From Desulfuromonas sp. (GTDB lineage Bacteria; Desulfobacterota; Desulfuromonadia; Desulfuromonadales; Geopsychrobacteraceae), in the NCBI GenBank assembly GCA_002868865.1, contig PKUC01000056.1, positions 1-43,575 on the forward strand: a DNA stretch of 43,575 bases, read 5' to 3'. Below are positions 7,216 through 15,150 of the stretch, one piece after another. The position numbers and the translations under genes are program-made. The stretch's first letter is position 1. Each line of letters opens with the position of its first letter. The notes under the pieces were generated by a model. It saw nothing but the letters and a program-made list of their open reading frames with translations, did no database searches and had not been told where the DNA came from.

Positions 7216-9018
7216 ATGAGACTTTTTTTAACGCTTATTCTTGCGGGCCTTATTGCGCTTCCGACAGCAGCCATGGCGGCACCAACCCTCGAAGATCTGC
7301 AGCTTCAGATTAAAGCTCTTTCTGAAGAGCTGGAGGACATGTCCGAACTGGTCGAACAGGCCGAGACCCATGTCGCCAAAGATCGGATCAATTGGTACGG
7401 TGACCTGCGGGTTAAAGCCGATGCTGTTCATTATGACGATGTGACCTTTAATCCGGGTGTTAAGGTGGATTTCGATGCGTTCGCTGCAAATATGGGTGCT
7501 TTTAGTACACCATTAACAGCTCTGGATGGGACCGTTTTAACTTATGATGAAACGGCTAGTCCCAATGCTACAAATGTATACAATTTGCTTGTAGGTAATG
7601 GTTTCCCGGCGGCTGCTGCGAAGAATCTAACCCCCTTGACCAGCATGATGCTTGCTAATCCTGGCATGGTAGATGGATTTCTTGCTGGGCAGCTGACAGG
7701 TGTGAAAAATTTCTCCTTCCCAGTTCCTCAGAAAACTTACGATATCGACAACGACATCCTCTACTCCACCCGTCTGCGCCTCGGTATGAAGGCCAAAGTC
7801 TCCAATGACATCGACTTCACCGGTCGTTTGACCATGTATAAGAACTGGGGTGATTCCACCGCGGTCAAGGTGTTCGATTCCTGGGATGCGTTCACCATGG
7901 ACGGGACCAACAGTGGCAACACTACCGGTGATCTGGTCCATGTCGAGCGGGCTATGTTCATCTGGAACGATATTGCCGATACTAACTTTTATCTGTCGAT
8001 CGGCCGTCGTCCTTCGACCTACGGAATGCCGACCAACTATCGCGAGAACGAGCAGCGTGGCGGCACCCCGTCCGGCCATCTGGTCAATTTCAACTTTGAC
8101 GGTGTCACCATCGGCTACAAGCTGAGCAAGGTGACCGGCGTTGATGGCCAGACGGTCCGTTTCTGCTACGGTCAGGGCTATGAGTCCGAGTACGGCAACG
8201 GTGAGCTGTTCGGTGGCATCGAGACCGAGGATACGCATCTCGGTGGTTTTAACATCGACCTGATCAATGACGGCATGCACGCTGTTCAGTTGACGGCGTT
8301 CCGTGCCCAGGACATCAACGACGGGTTCAAGGGCGTTTTCGCTTTTCCCACTGCTTACGCACCTCTGTTCGCACCGACCATGAATGCGGACATGCAGAAA
8401 TTCCCGACCTTCAATTTTGTTACCCGTTATCAGCCCAGCGCTACCATCGGTAACATCAACCTGGCCGGTATCGGTTACGCGTACGAGGCTTTTAATGGCG
8501 CCAGCTTCTTTGGCTCGCTCGGGTACACGGGTTCCGAATCGACCGGTGAGGCGGGTATGTTCGGTGGTATGCTGTCCGACGCTGTCTTTGAAGCACAGCT
8601 CAACGATACCAAAGATGAGATCATCATGATGCCGGCACGGGCCGAGAACGACAAAGACCGCGACGGTTACGGTATTTATGTCGGAATGCAACTGCCCGCA
8701 CCGATGGGCAAGTTTGGTCTGGAGTACAACTACGGTTCCATGTTCTGGACTCCGTTTACCCAGGCTCAGGATGATGCCATCAGCAGTAAACTGGCGACCC
8801 GCGGTCACGCTGGTGAAGCCTACTACGTCTTTGATATCACTCCTCGTGCCTTTATCAAGGTCGGTGGTATCTACTATGACTACAAGTGGACCGGTAGCGG
8901 TTCGCCTGTTGGTGAGCCGAAAGAGGTTGACGACGTGCTGGACGGCAAAGCGTACTCTATGCTGCCTGCAATCGACACTGCCTGGGATGCTTACGCATCG
9001 ATGACTGTTAAGTTTTAA
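7216..9018 (+). CDS. DUF3373-family outer-membrane porin-like protein
   Basis: The 600-residue product has a signal peptide (cleavage probably after AMA at 21), a short predicted coiled coil (about 24-52, ending VAKDRINWYG) and a long region of alternating aromatic/polar strands ending in the aromatic C-terminal segment YASMTVKF, typical of outer-membrane beta-barrels. The sequence resembles DUF3373 proteins, which occur beside c-type cytochromes in Geobacter relatives; that is recalled, not searched. AGGAG precedes ATG 7216. The segment for about residues 94-169 (7495-7720) is visibly more AT-rich than its surroundings and uses codons such as TTA, ACA and AGT that are rare in the rest of the gene. 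It reads as an inserted or fast-evolving surface loop. Between two cytochrome genes, the protein may form the barrel of an electron-transfer conduit or a channel for the acceptor. Confidence 0.8.
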   Translation: MRLFLTLILAGLIALPTAAMAAPTLEDLQLQIKALSEELEDMSELVEQAETHVAKDRINWYGDLRVKADAVHYDDVTFNPGVKVDFDAFAANMGAFSTPLTALDGTVLTYDETASPNATNVYNLLVGNGFPAAAAKNLTPLTSMMLANPGMVDGFLAGQLTGVKNFSFPVPQKTYDIDNDILYSTRLRLGMKAKVSNDIDFTGRLTMYKNWGDSTAVKVFDSWDAFTMDGTNSGNTTGDLVHVERAMFIWNDIADTNFYLSIGRRPSTYGMPTNYRENEQRGGTPSGHLVNFNFDGVTIGYKLSKVTGVDGQTVRFCYGQGYESEYGNGELFGGIETEDTHLGGFNIDLINDGMHAVQLTAFRAQDINDGFKGVFAFPTAYAPLFAPTMNADMQKFPTFNFVTRYQPSATIGNINLAGIGYAYEAFNGASFFGSLGYTGSESTGEAGMFGGMLSDAVFEAQLNDTKDEIIMMPARAENDKDRDGYGIYVGMQLPAPMGKFGLEYNYGSMFWTPFTQAQDDAISSKLATRGHAGEAYYVFDITPRAFIKVGGIYYDYKWTGSGSPVGEPKEVDDVLDGKAYSMLPAIDTAWDAYASMTVKF

Positions 9019-9038
9019 CGTTTAAACATGTCGCACTG

Positions 9039-9071
9039 AAAGAGAAGGGGAGCGTGCTCTCCTTCTCTTTT
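9039..9071 (+). terminator. Hairpin terminator (possibly partial) after the porin gene
   Basis: AAAGAGAAGG (9039-9048) pairs perfectly with CCTTCTCTTT (9061-9070), and GAGC pairs with GCTC inside, giving a nearly uninterrupted 15-bp stem. The T run is short (TTTT). It may only reduce transcription into the octaheme gene. No strong promoter is seen between here and 9166. Confidence 0.7.
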
Positions 9072-9165
9072 GTGAAAACACATTCAGATATATGAATTCA
9101 TGGAGTAATGAGGCGCGCGCTGTACAGGCGACGGTGTCGATTACGGAGCGATCCGGAGGAAAAGG

Positions 9166-10539
9166 ATGCAATTGAAACAGAACAGACGTTTACTTCTGCT
9201 GGCTTTCGCCGGCGTACTTCTGCTGGCGACAACGGCTTTGGCCAGCCACAAGAATCGTATCGAGGGACCGATCAGCAGCGGCCCTGAAGCAACCGCGCAG
9301 TGTCTTAACTGTCACGAAGATGCAGCGACCGATTTTATGAAAACCAGTCACTGGAATTGGACGCTGGAGCAGGAGATCGACGGTAAGATTTATCAGCGGG
9401 GCAAGCGCAACGCGCTGAATAACTACTGCACTTCCGTCGCTTCGAATGAAGATGCCTGCGCACGTTGCCACGCCGGTTACGGCATGACCGATTTTAATAC
9501 CTTCGACTTTTCCGACAAGACCAAGGTCGATTGTCTGGTGTGCCACGATTCCACCGGAACCTACGCAAAATCGACCAAGGGCGCCGGAGTACCTAAAGAG
9601 AAGGTCGATCTGCTTTACGTTGCGCAGAATGTCGGCATGCCGATGCGTGAAAACTGCGGTTCCTGCCACTTTTTCGGTGGTGGCGGCGATGCTGTCAAGC
9701 ACGGTGACCTTGATTCTTCCATGTTCTACCCGGAAAGATCCACCGACGTTCATATGGCGGCCGATGGCAACGATTTTGTCTGCCAGACCTGCCACGTGAC
9801 GGAGGAGCACGCCATCCCCGGTAACTCTATCGGAGTGTCTCCGGTGGGTATGAGCGAACTGGCCTGCACCGAGTGTCATGACGAGCCGCATGCGGAATCG
9901 CGTCTCAATACCCATGCTGACAAAGTAGCGTGTCAGACCTGCCATATCCCTACGTACTCTAAAGAGCGCGCCACGAAAACCTGGTGGGACTGGTCTAAGG
10001 CTGGTGATAAAAACCACGAAGAAGTGACCGATGAGTTTGGTAAGCATGCCTACGTTCAGAAAAAAGGCGAAATGAAGTACGGTATGAATCTGGTGCCTGA
10101 GTATGCCTGGTACCTGGACGGTAAGAACGAAGCCTATATCCGTGGCGAAAAATTTGACCCCAGTAAGCCGCTGCTAATGGCCGGTCCGACGGCCACTCGT
10201 GAGGACAAGGGTGCGAAGATTTTCCCCTTCAAGGTGATGCGTGGCAAGCAGATCTACGACACCGAGAACAACACCTTGATCGCGGCACACCTGATCGGCA
10301 AGGACGGTTTCTGGAAAACCTTCGACTGGCAGCAGGCGGCGACTATCGGCATGAAAGCGGCCGGTCTGCCTTACAGCGGCAACTACGGCTTTGCTGAAAC
10401 TGTGATGTTCTGGCGTCTCAATCATCAGGTGTCGCCCAAGGAAGACGCCCTGAGTTGCCTCGATTGCCACGGTGACAACGGTCGCCTCGACTGGTCTGCG
10501 CTCGGCTATAAAAAAGATCCGATGGGTGGTGGCAAATAA
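9166..10539 (+). CDS. Periplasmic octaheme c-type cytochrome, tetrathionate-reductase-like family
   Basis: The 457-residue precursor has a signal peptide (hydrophobic core about 9-25, likely cut after ALA at 26) without a lipobox, so it should be soluble in the periplasm. Eight CxxCH motifs are visible, starting at residues 46, 98, 123, 164, 206, 234, 256 and 431. Seven cluster in the first 260 residues, then a heme-free stretch of about 170 precedes the last. Count, spacing and length fit the octaheme tetrathionate reductase (OTR) family described from Shewanella, in which the active-site heme has a lysine ligand. Family members can reduce sulfur and nitrogen oxyanions in vitro, and the physiological substrate here is unknown. 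The start has a strong GGAGG. The gene sits 147 bases after the porin and before a terminator. Confidence 0.85.
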   Translation: MQLKQNRRLLLLAFAGVLLLATTALASHKNRIEGPISSGPEATAQCLNCHEDAATDFMKTSHWNWTLEQEIDGKIYQRGKRNALNNYCTSVASNEDACARCHAGYGMTDFNTFDFSDKTKVDCLVCHDSTGTYAKSTKGAGVPKEKVDLLYVAQNVGMPMRENCGSCHFFGGGGDAVKHGDLDSSMFYPERSTDVHMAADGNDFVCQTCHVTEEHAIPGNSIGVSPVGMSELACTECHDEPHAESRLNTHADKVACQTCHIPTYSKERATKTWWDWSKAGDKNHEEVTDEFGKHAYVQKKGEMKYGMNLVPEYAWYLDGKNEAYIRGEKFDPSKPLLMAGPTATREDKGAKIFPFKVMRGKQIYDTENNTLIAAHLIGKDGFWKTFDWQQAATIGMKAAGLPYSGNYGFAETVMFWRLNHQVSPKEDALSCLDCHGDNGRLDWSALGYKKDPMGGGK

Positions 10540-10579
10540 CACCACTTGCTCTGACGGGATCACAGGAGAGAGAAGAAGA

Positions 10580-10609
10580 GGGAGTCGTTTTGTGCGGCTC
10601 CCTTTTTTT
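10580..10609 (+). terminator. Intrinsic terminator after the octaheme cytochrome
   Basis: GGGAGTCG (10580-10587) pairs with CGGCTCCC (10595-10602) with one G-T wobble and a 7-base loop, then seven T. It closes the cytochrome/porin module. Confidence 0.92.
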
Positions 10610-10635
10610 ATCGCTGATGTGTTATCGTGCGCGGT

Positions 10636-11643
10636 ATGACTCTAAAAGATTTAGGTTGGAATGAGTATTTTGCTGATCGCTTTGAACCACTGCGCCACAA
10701 AGGATATGTGCCGGCGCGGATTGTACGTGGCGAAAAGAACTATTTTCGTGTCTGTACCGGCGATCAGGAGCTGACTGCGCGCTTCGCCGGAAAATTACGG
10801 CACCGGGCCGACGGCCGCAGTGCGCTTCCGGTGGTGGGTGACTGGGTCGCGGTCAAGGTGCAGGGCAATCAGGGTCGTGCAGTGATTCAGGACGTGCTGG
10901 ATCGCCGAACCTCGTTTGCCCGAAATCTCCCGGGTCGGCGTAAAAGCAGTGGCAGGGAGCGGATTGAACAGCAGGTGATTGCGGCCAATGTGGATCTTGT
11001 TTTGATCGTCAGCGGTCTCGACCGCGATTTTAACCTGCGACGGATCGAGCGTTACCTCACCCTCGTTGCCGGAAGCGGGTCGGCTGCGGCGATCATTCTG
11101 AACAAGGCCGATTTGTGTGACGATCCGCAGTATTACGCCCGTCAGGTCGAAACGATCGCGCCGGAGATTCCGATTTATGTCTTTACCGCCCGCGACGTCG
11201 ATCAGCTTAAACCCCTTTATGCGCTGTTTTCTGCGGGTAAAACGGTGGCGCTGCTGGGATCGTCCGGAGTCGGAAAATCGACTATTCTCAATGGACTGCT
11301 CGGGGAACAACGACAGAAAATAGGTGAGGTCAGCGACGCGGTTGGCAAGGGACGTCACACCACCTCCCATCGCGAACTGTTTGTGCTGCCGCAGGGCGGT
11401 ATCCTGATGGACAATCCCGGCATGCGTGAACTTCACCTGTGGGGAGACACCGAACACCTAGAAGAATCTTTCGCGGACATCGAGGAGTTGGCCCTGCAGT
11501 GCCGTTTTTCCGATTGTGCTCATCGCAGTGAGCCGGATTGTGCTGTGCGCGCTGCGCTCGATGAGGGCCGCCTTTCTCAGGGGCGGCTGGCTAATTATCA
11601 AAAGCTGAAAAACGAACTAGGTCGTCTCAAACAGCGGCGTTAG
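10636..11643 (+). CDS. rsgA: Ribosome small-subunit-dependent GTPase A
   Basis: The 335-residue protein is a circularly permuted GTPase that acts late in 30S ribosome assembly. An N-terminal OB-fold region (about 1-90) precedes the GTPase domain, where the G4 motif NKAD (about 156) comes before the G1 motif GSSGVGKST (about 208), which is diagnostic of the permutation. G3-like DNPGMRELHLW follows. The C-terminal zinc motif is intact in CRFSDCAHRSEPDC. Start is uncertain: ATG 10636 is taken, with in-frame GTG at 10627 as alternative; neither has a clear ribosome-binding site because the gene begins just after the preceding terminator. It appears to be transcribed alone. Confidence 0.95.
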   Translation: MTLKDLGWNEYFADRFEPLRHKGYVPARIVRGEKNYFRVCTGDQELTARFAGKLRHRADGRSALPVVGDWVAVKVQGNQGRAVIQDVLDRRTSFARNLPGRRKSSGRERIEQQVIAANVDLVLIVSGLDRDFNLRRIERYLTLVAGSGSAAAIILNKADLCDDPQYYARQVETIAPEIPIYVFTARDVDQLKPLYALFSAGKTVALLGSSGVGKSTILNGLLGEQRQKIGEVSDAVGKGRHTTSHRELFVLPQGGILMDNPGMRELHLWGDTEHLEESFADIEELALQCRFSDCAHRSEPDCAVRAALDEGRLSQGRLANYQKLKNELGRLKQRR

Positions 11644-11789
11644 TGGCTCTCACTTATTCCTGCCGGTAAAATATCAATTATCTGCATCTAGGGAGACTTT
11701 CCTCGCGATTCTCTGCTCTTGCTTTTACAGGGGGAATCGATTAGTTTGGTTTGTCTTTTTTAATTTGTCGCATCTTTCTGGGGGCAAGT

Positions 11790-14700
11790 ATGCGCACACT
11801 TACTATTCTGTTTCTGATCCTTTTCTGTGCCATTTCGACCGGGGCTGCTCAAACCCTGAAGGTCGGGGTGTATCACAACCCCCCACTGGTTTCTCCCACC
11901 CCTGATGGCCGTGCTGACGGTCTTTTCATTGATCTTCTCGAAACGATTGCGGCACGGCAGGGCTGGCAGCTCAATTATTATCCCGGAAGTTGGAGCGATT
12001 GCCTGGCCCGTCTTGAGACCGGTGAAATCGATCTGCTGCCTGCAATTGCCCACACCCCCGAGCGTGCTGAACGCTATGACTTTACCGAAGAGACCGTACT
12101 CTCCAACTGGGGACAAATCTATCTTCATGATGACGTGCAGGCGGAAACGATCCTCGATCTGGACGGCAAGACGGTGGTTGTCAAGCGGAAGGATGTCTAT
12201 TATCAAGGCGGACAACACGACCTGATCAGTCTGGTGAAAAACTTCGGCATCGAGCTGAAATATGTCGAAGTTGATGGTTACCGAGAAGCTTTCGAGATTT
12301 TGGATTCAGGGCTGGCCGATGCGGCGTTGGTCAGTCGGATCTACGGCTCACTCAACCACGCAGATTATAACATCGAACAAAGTCCGATCCTGCTCAGTCC
12401 GATCGAGGTACGGCTGGCTTTTGCCCAGGGGATGGCACCCCTGCGCCAGCAGTTTGACAGCGTTCTTCGTGACTGGAAAACCAGTCAACCCTCTCTGTTT
12501 TATGACTCCCAGTCAAAGTGGCTCGATCCGCATGGTTCCACCGTGACGCGAGACTTCACTGTTCCACAGTCGGCCAATGTCGTCATCCTATTTATCCTGT
12601 GCGGTACGTTAGTGTTTTTGCGTCATCGCAATCGGTCCGCGTCCAGAGAGCTCAAGCAGAAGGATCTGGAGCTGAAAAAGCAGCGGGAAGCGCAGAAGAC
12701 GATGGACCGCGAGATGATCGAACTGAAACAGCAGTACCATGTCCTTTTTGAAGAGAATCGCTCAGCGATGTTGCTGATCGATCCCGATAAGCAGCAGATC
12801 GTCGATGGCAATAAGGCGGCCTGTCTTTTTTACGGCTATGAGCGTGTGCAGTTGGCCGGGACGTCGATTGCTGATATCGCTGCGGATCAGGAATCGCGTG
12901 ACGCTTTCGATCCGGCGTCGCTGATGATGACGCCTGACGGCCACTTGCAGGGCCGGCACCGTCTGGGTAACGGAACTCTGCGCGACGTCGAAATGTTCAC
13001 CGGTCCGATGAGTGTCGGTGGACGCAGCCTGCTCTGCTCGATCATCCATGACATTACCGAGCGTTTAGGTGCCGAGCGCGAATTGGCCAACCAGCGCGAT
13101 TTTCTCCAGTCGATTATCGATGGTGTCGTAGAACCGCTGATGGTCATTGCCCCCGATTTCAGGGTGCTGCTGATGAATAAGGTTGCCGCACAGGAGGTTC
13201 CGAATCGTGACGATACGCAGGCGCTGTTCTGTCATCAGATTTCCCATGATTCGGATCAGCCCTGCCACGGCGATGATCACCCCTGCCCGGTTTTGGAGGT
13301 GCAGGCCACCGGCAAACCCGTGACCATGATTCACAACCATAAGGCCGCCGATGGCAGTACAAAGATCGTCGAGCTGTATGCGTCACCGCTGTGGAATGAC
13401 GACGGCAGTCTGTTTGCCGTGATCGAAGGGGCGCGGGATATTACCGCCCGGCTCGAAGCGGAAGAGTTACTCAGCGAAAACCAGAAGCGCCTCAATTATC
13501 TGGCGCATCATGATCCGCTCACCGCTCTGCCCAACCGCCTGCTGTTCGACGACCGTCTTGAGCGGGCTCTGGCTATGGCACGGCGCAAAGAGATGAAGGT
13601 AGCCCTTCTGTTCCTCGATCTCGATCGCTTCAAAAACATTAACGATACCCTCGGTCACGGTCTGGGAGATCAGCTGCTTAAAGGAGTGGGGGAACGACTG
13701 CTTGGTTGCGTCCGAGAAACGGACACGGTGGCCCGTTTGGGCGGGGATGAATTCCTTGTTATTCTCGACCAGGTGCAGGATTTTCAGATGGTGACCACCA
13801 TGGCCCAGCGGATCCGGCACGGACTGGCGCAGGATTTTACCGTGGATGGCCACCAGCTCTTTATTACTGCCAGTATCGGCATCAGCCTGTTCCCGATGGA
13901 TGCCCAGAATGCACGTGAGCTGATGAAGTGTGCCGATATCGCCATGTATCACGCCAAGCAGGAAGGCAAAGATAACTATCAGTTCTACCGCCCCGAGTTG
14001 AACCGCCGCGTCCACGAAATGCTCGACCTGGAACGAGGCCTGCGCAAGGCCCTTAACGGTGCCGAGCTGGAGCTTTATTACCAGCCACAGTTTGAGCTTG
14101 AAACGGGTCAGTTGACGGGTATGGAGGCGTTACTGCGCTGGTGGCATCCCGAGCGAGGGATGGTTTCACCGAGCGTGTTTGTGCCGATCGCCGAAGAGAC
14201 GGGTTTGATCGTGAATATCGGCGAATGGGTACTGCGGGAAGCCTGTCAGCAGATCTGCGCCTGGCAGGATGAGGGGCTGGCACCGCCCCGCGTCGCGGTG
14301 AATCTGTCCGGCCGGCAGTTGCGCGAGCGGGACTTTATCGATGTGGTCGATCAGGTTCTTATCGACACCGACCTCGACCCGCGCTGGCTGGAACTTGAGA
14401 TTACCGAGGGCATCCTGATGGAAAATGTGCAGGAGAATATCCTTACCATGGCCAAACTGCAGGCCCGCGGGATCGACTTGTCCATCGACGATTTCGGTAC
14501 GGGCTATTCATCGCTCAGTTATCTGAGCCGTTTCCCGGTCAGCACCCTGAAGATCGATCAGTCTTTTGTCGGTTCGATGCTCGATAACCGTGAGCAGAGT
14601 GCCATCGTCGATTCGATCCTCGCGCTGGGCAAAAGCCTCAACCTCAAAGTCATCGCAGAAGGGATCGAATCGGAGGCGCAGCACGATTTTCTCAATAGCA

Positions 14701-14822
14701 AGGGGTGCCACCAGGGGCAGGGTCACCTGTTCGGCGAACCCCTCCCGGCCGCGCAGTTCCGCGATCAGTTTCTGGTGGCGAATCCCGAACTGTTTGGCAG
14801 CAGCTTGCCCCTCCCCTCTTAG
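11790..14822 (+). CDS. Periplasmic-binding-domain / PAS-PAS-GGDEF-EAL cyclic-di-GMP enzyme
   Basis: The 1,010-residue sensor has these domains in order: a signal peptide (about 1-17); a periplasmic SBP_bac_3 solute-binding domain (about 18-240) starting LKVGVYHNPPL; a transmembrane helix (about 264-282); a helical linker rich in K/E/Q; two PAS domains (about 314-430 and 437-560); GGDEF (about 571-730); and EAL (about 750-995). The GGDEF motif (near 651) is canonical, preceded by an RETD inhibitory site five residues upstream. The EAL domain keeps EALLRW (near 779), IDDFGTGYSSLSYL and the KIDQSFV segment. Both synthesis and hydrolysis of c-di-GMP are thus possible. The ligand is probably an amino acid or similar small solute. 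ATG 11790 has GGGGG upstream and starts the signal peptide; an upstream TTG at 11751 is rejected. The stop overlaps the convergent gene by 3-4 bases. Confidence 0.92.
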   Translation: MRTLTILFLILFCAISTGAAQTLKVGVYHNPPLVSPTPDGRADGLFIDLLETIAARQGWQLNYYPGSWSDCLARLETGEIDLLPAIAHTPERAERYDFTEETVLSNWGQIYLHDDVQAETILDLDGKTVVVKRKDVYYQGGQHDLISLVKNFGIELKYVEVDGYREAFEILDSGLADAALVSRIYGSLNHADYNIEQSPILLSPIEVRLAFAQGMAPLRQQFDSVLRDWKTSQPSLFYDSQSKWLDPHGSTVTRDFTVPQSANVVILFILCGTLVFLRHRNRSASRELKQKDLELKKQREAQKTMDREMIELKQQYHVLFEENRSAMLLIDPDKQQIVDGNKAACLFYGYERVQLAGTSIADIAADQESRDAFDPASLMMTPDGHLQGRHRLGNGTLRDVEMFTGPMSVGGRSLLCSIIHDITERLGAERELANQRDFLQSIIDGVVEPLMVIAPDFRVLLMNKVAAQEVPNRDDTQALFCHQISHDSDQPCHGDDHPCPVLEVQATGKPVTMIHNHKAADGSTKIVELYASPLWNDDGSLFAVIEGARDITARLEAEELLSENQKRLNYLAHHDPLTALPNRLLFDDRLERALAMARRKEMKVALLFLDLDRFKNINDTLGHGLGDQLLKGVGERLLGCVRETDTVARLGGDEFLVILDQVQDFQMVTTMAQRIRHGLAQDFTVDGHQLFITASIGISLFPMDAQNARELMKCADIAMYHAKQEGKDNYQFYRPELNRRVHEMLDLERGLRKALNGAELELYYQPQFELETGQLTGMEALLRWWHPERGMVSPSVFVPIAEETGLIVNIGEWVLREACQQICAWQDEGLAPPRVAVNLSGRQLRERDFIDVVDQVLIDTDLDPRWLELEITEGILMENVQENILTMAKLQARGIDLSIDDFGTGYSSLSYLSRFPVSTLKIDQSFVGSMLDNREQSAIVDSILALGKSLNLKVIAEGIESEAQHDFLNSKGCHQGQGHLFGEPLPAAQFRDQFLVANPELFGSSLPLPS

Positions 14823-15121
14823 CCCTTCTTTTTCTCCTCGACGCTGCGGATTTTATCTTCCATGTGCTGGATGCGGTCGACTCGGCTGCCCAGCTTTATC
14901 GTTGTGGTGATACGCGGTGCTCCCATGTCGTGCAGCTGTTCATGGCAGCGCCGAATCGCAGCAAAAACAGTGTCGTATTCACCTTCGATATTGGTGCCGT
15001 AGGCATGCAGATCGGTTTTTAATCCGGCGTCCTTAAGAACGTCCTGGCAGGCGGCGACATAGCGGGAGACAGAAACCCCTACGCCTAAGGGAACAACGCA
15101 AAGATCGACGATAACGTGCAT
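14819..15121 (-). CDS. MTH1187 / YkoF-type thiamine-binding protein
   Basis: The 100-residue cytoplasmic protein resembles the MTH1187 family (thiamine-binding fold, related to YkoF). It begins MHVIVDLCVVPLG, contains the DLHAYGTNIEGEYD segment typical of the ligand pocket, and ends in a charged helix. Members are small ferredoxin-like oligomers that bind thiamine or its derivatives; the physiological role is mostly unknown. AAGGAG precedes the ATG. It is the last gene of a minus-strand set with the YyaL-type protein (29 bases upstream) and the DUF2917 gene. Its stop overlaps the end of the convergent GGDEF/EAL gene. Confidence 0.82.
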   Translation of the reverse strand: MHVIVDLCVVPLGVGVSVSRYVAACQDVLKDAGLKTDLHAYGTNIEGEYDTVFAAIRRCHEQLHDMGAPRITTTIKLGSRVDRIQHMEDKIRSVEEKKKG

Positions 15122-15150
15122 CTATTCACTCCTTGAGGTTGGTTGATCTG

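Noticed and set aside
7627-8808. 393-codon minus-strand frame inside the porin gene
   Set aside because: Antisense shadow of a well-supported signal-peptide protein; no homology features.
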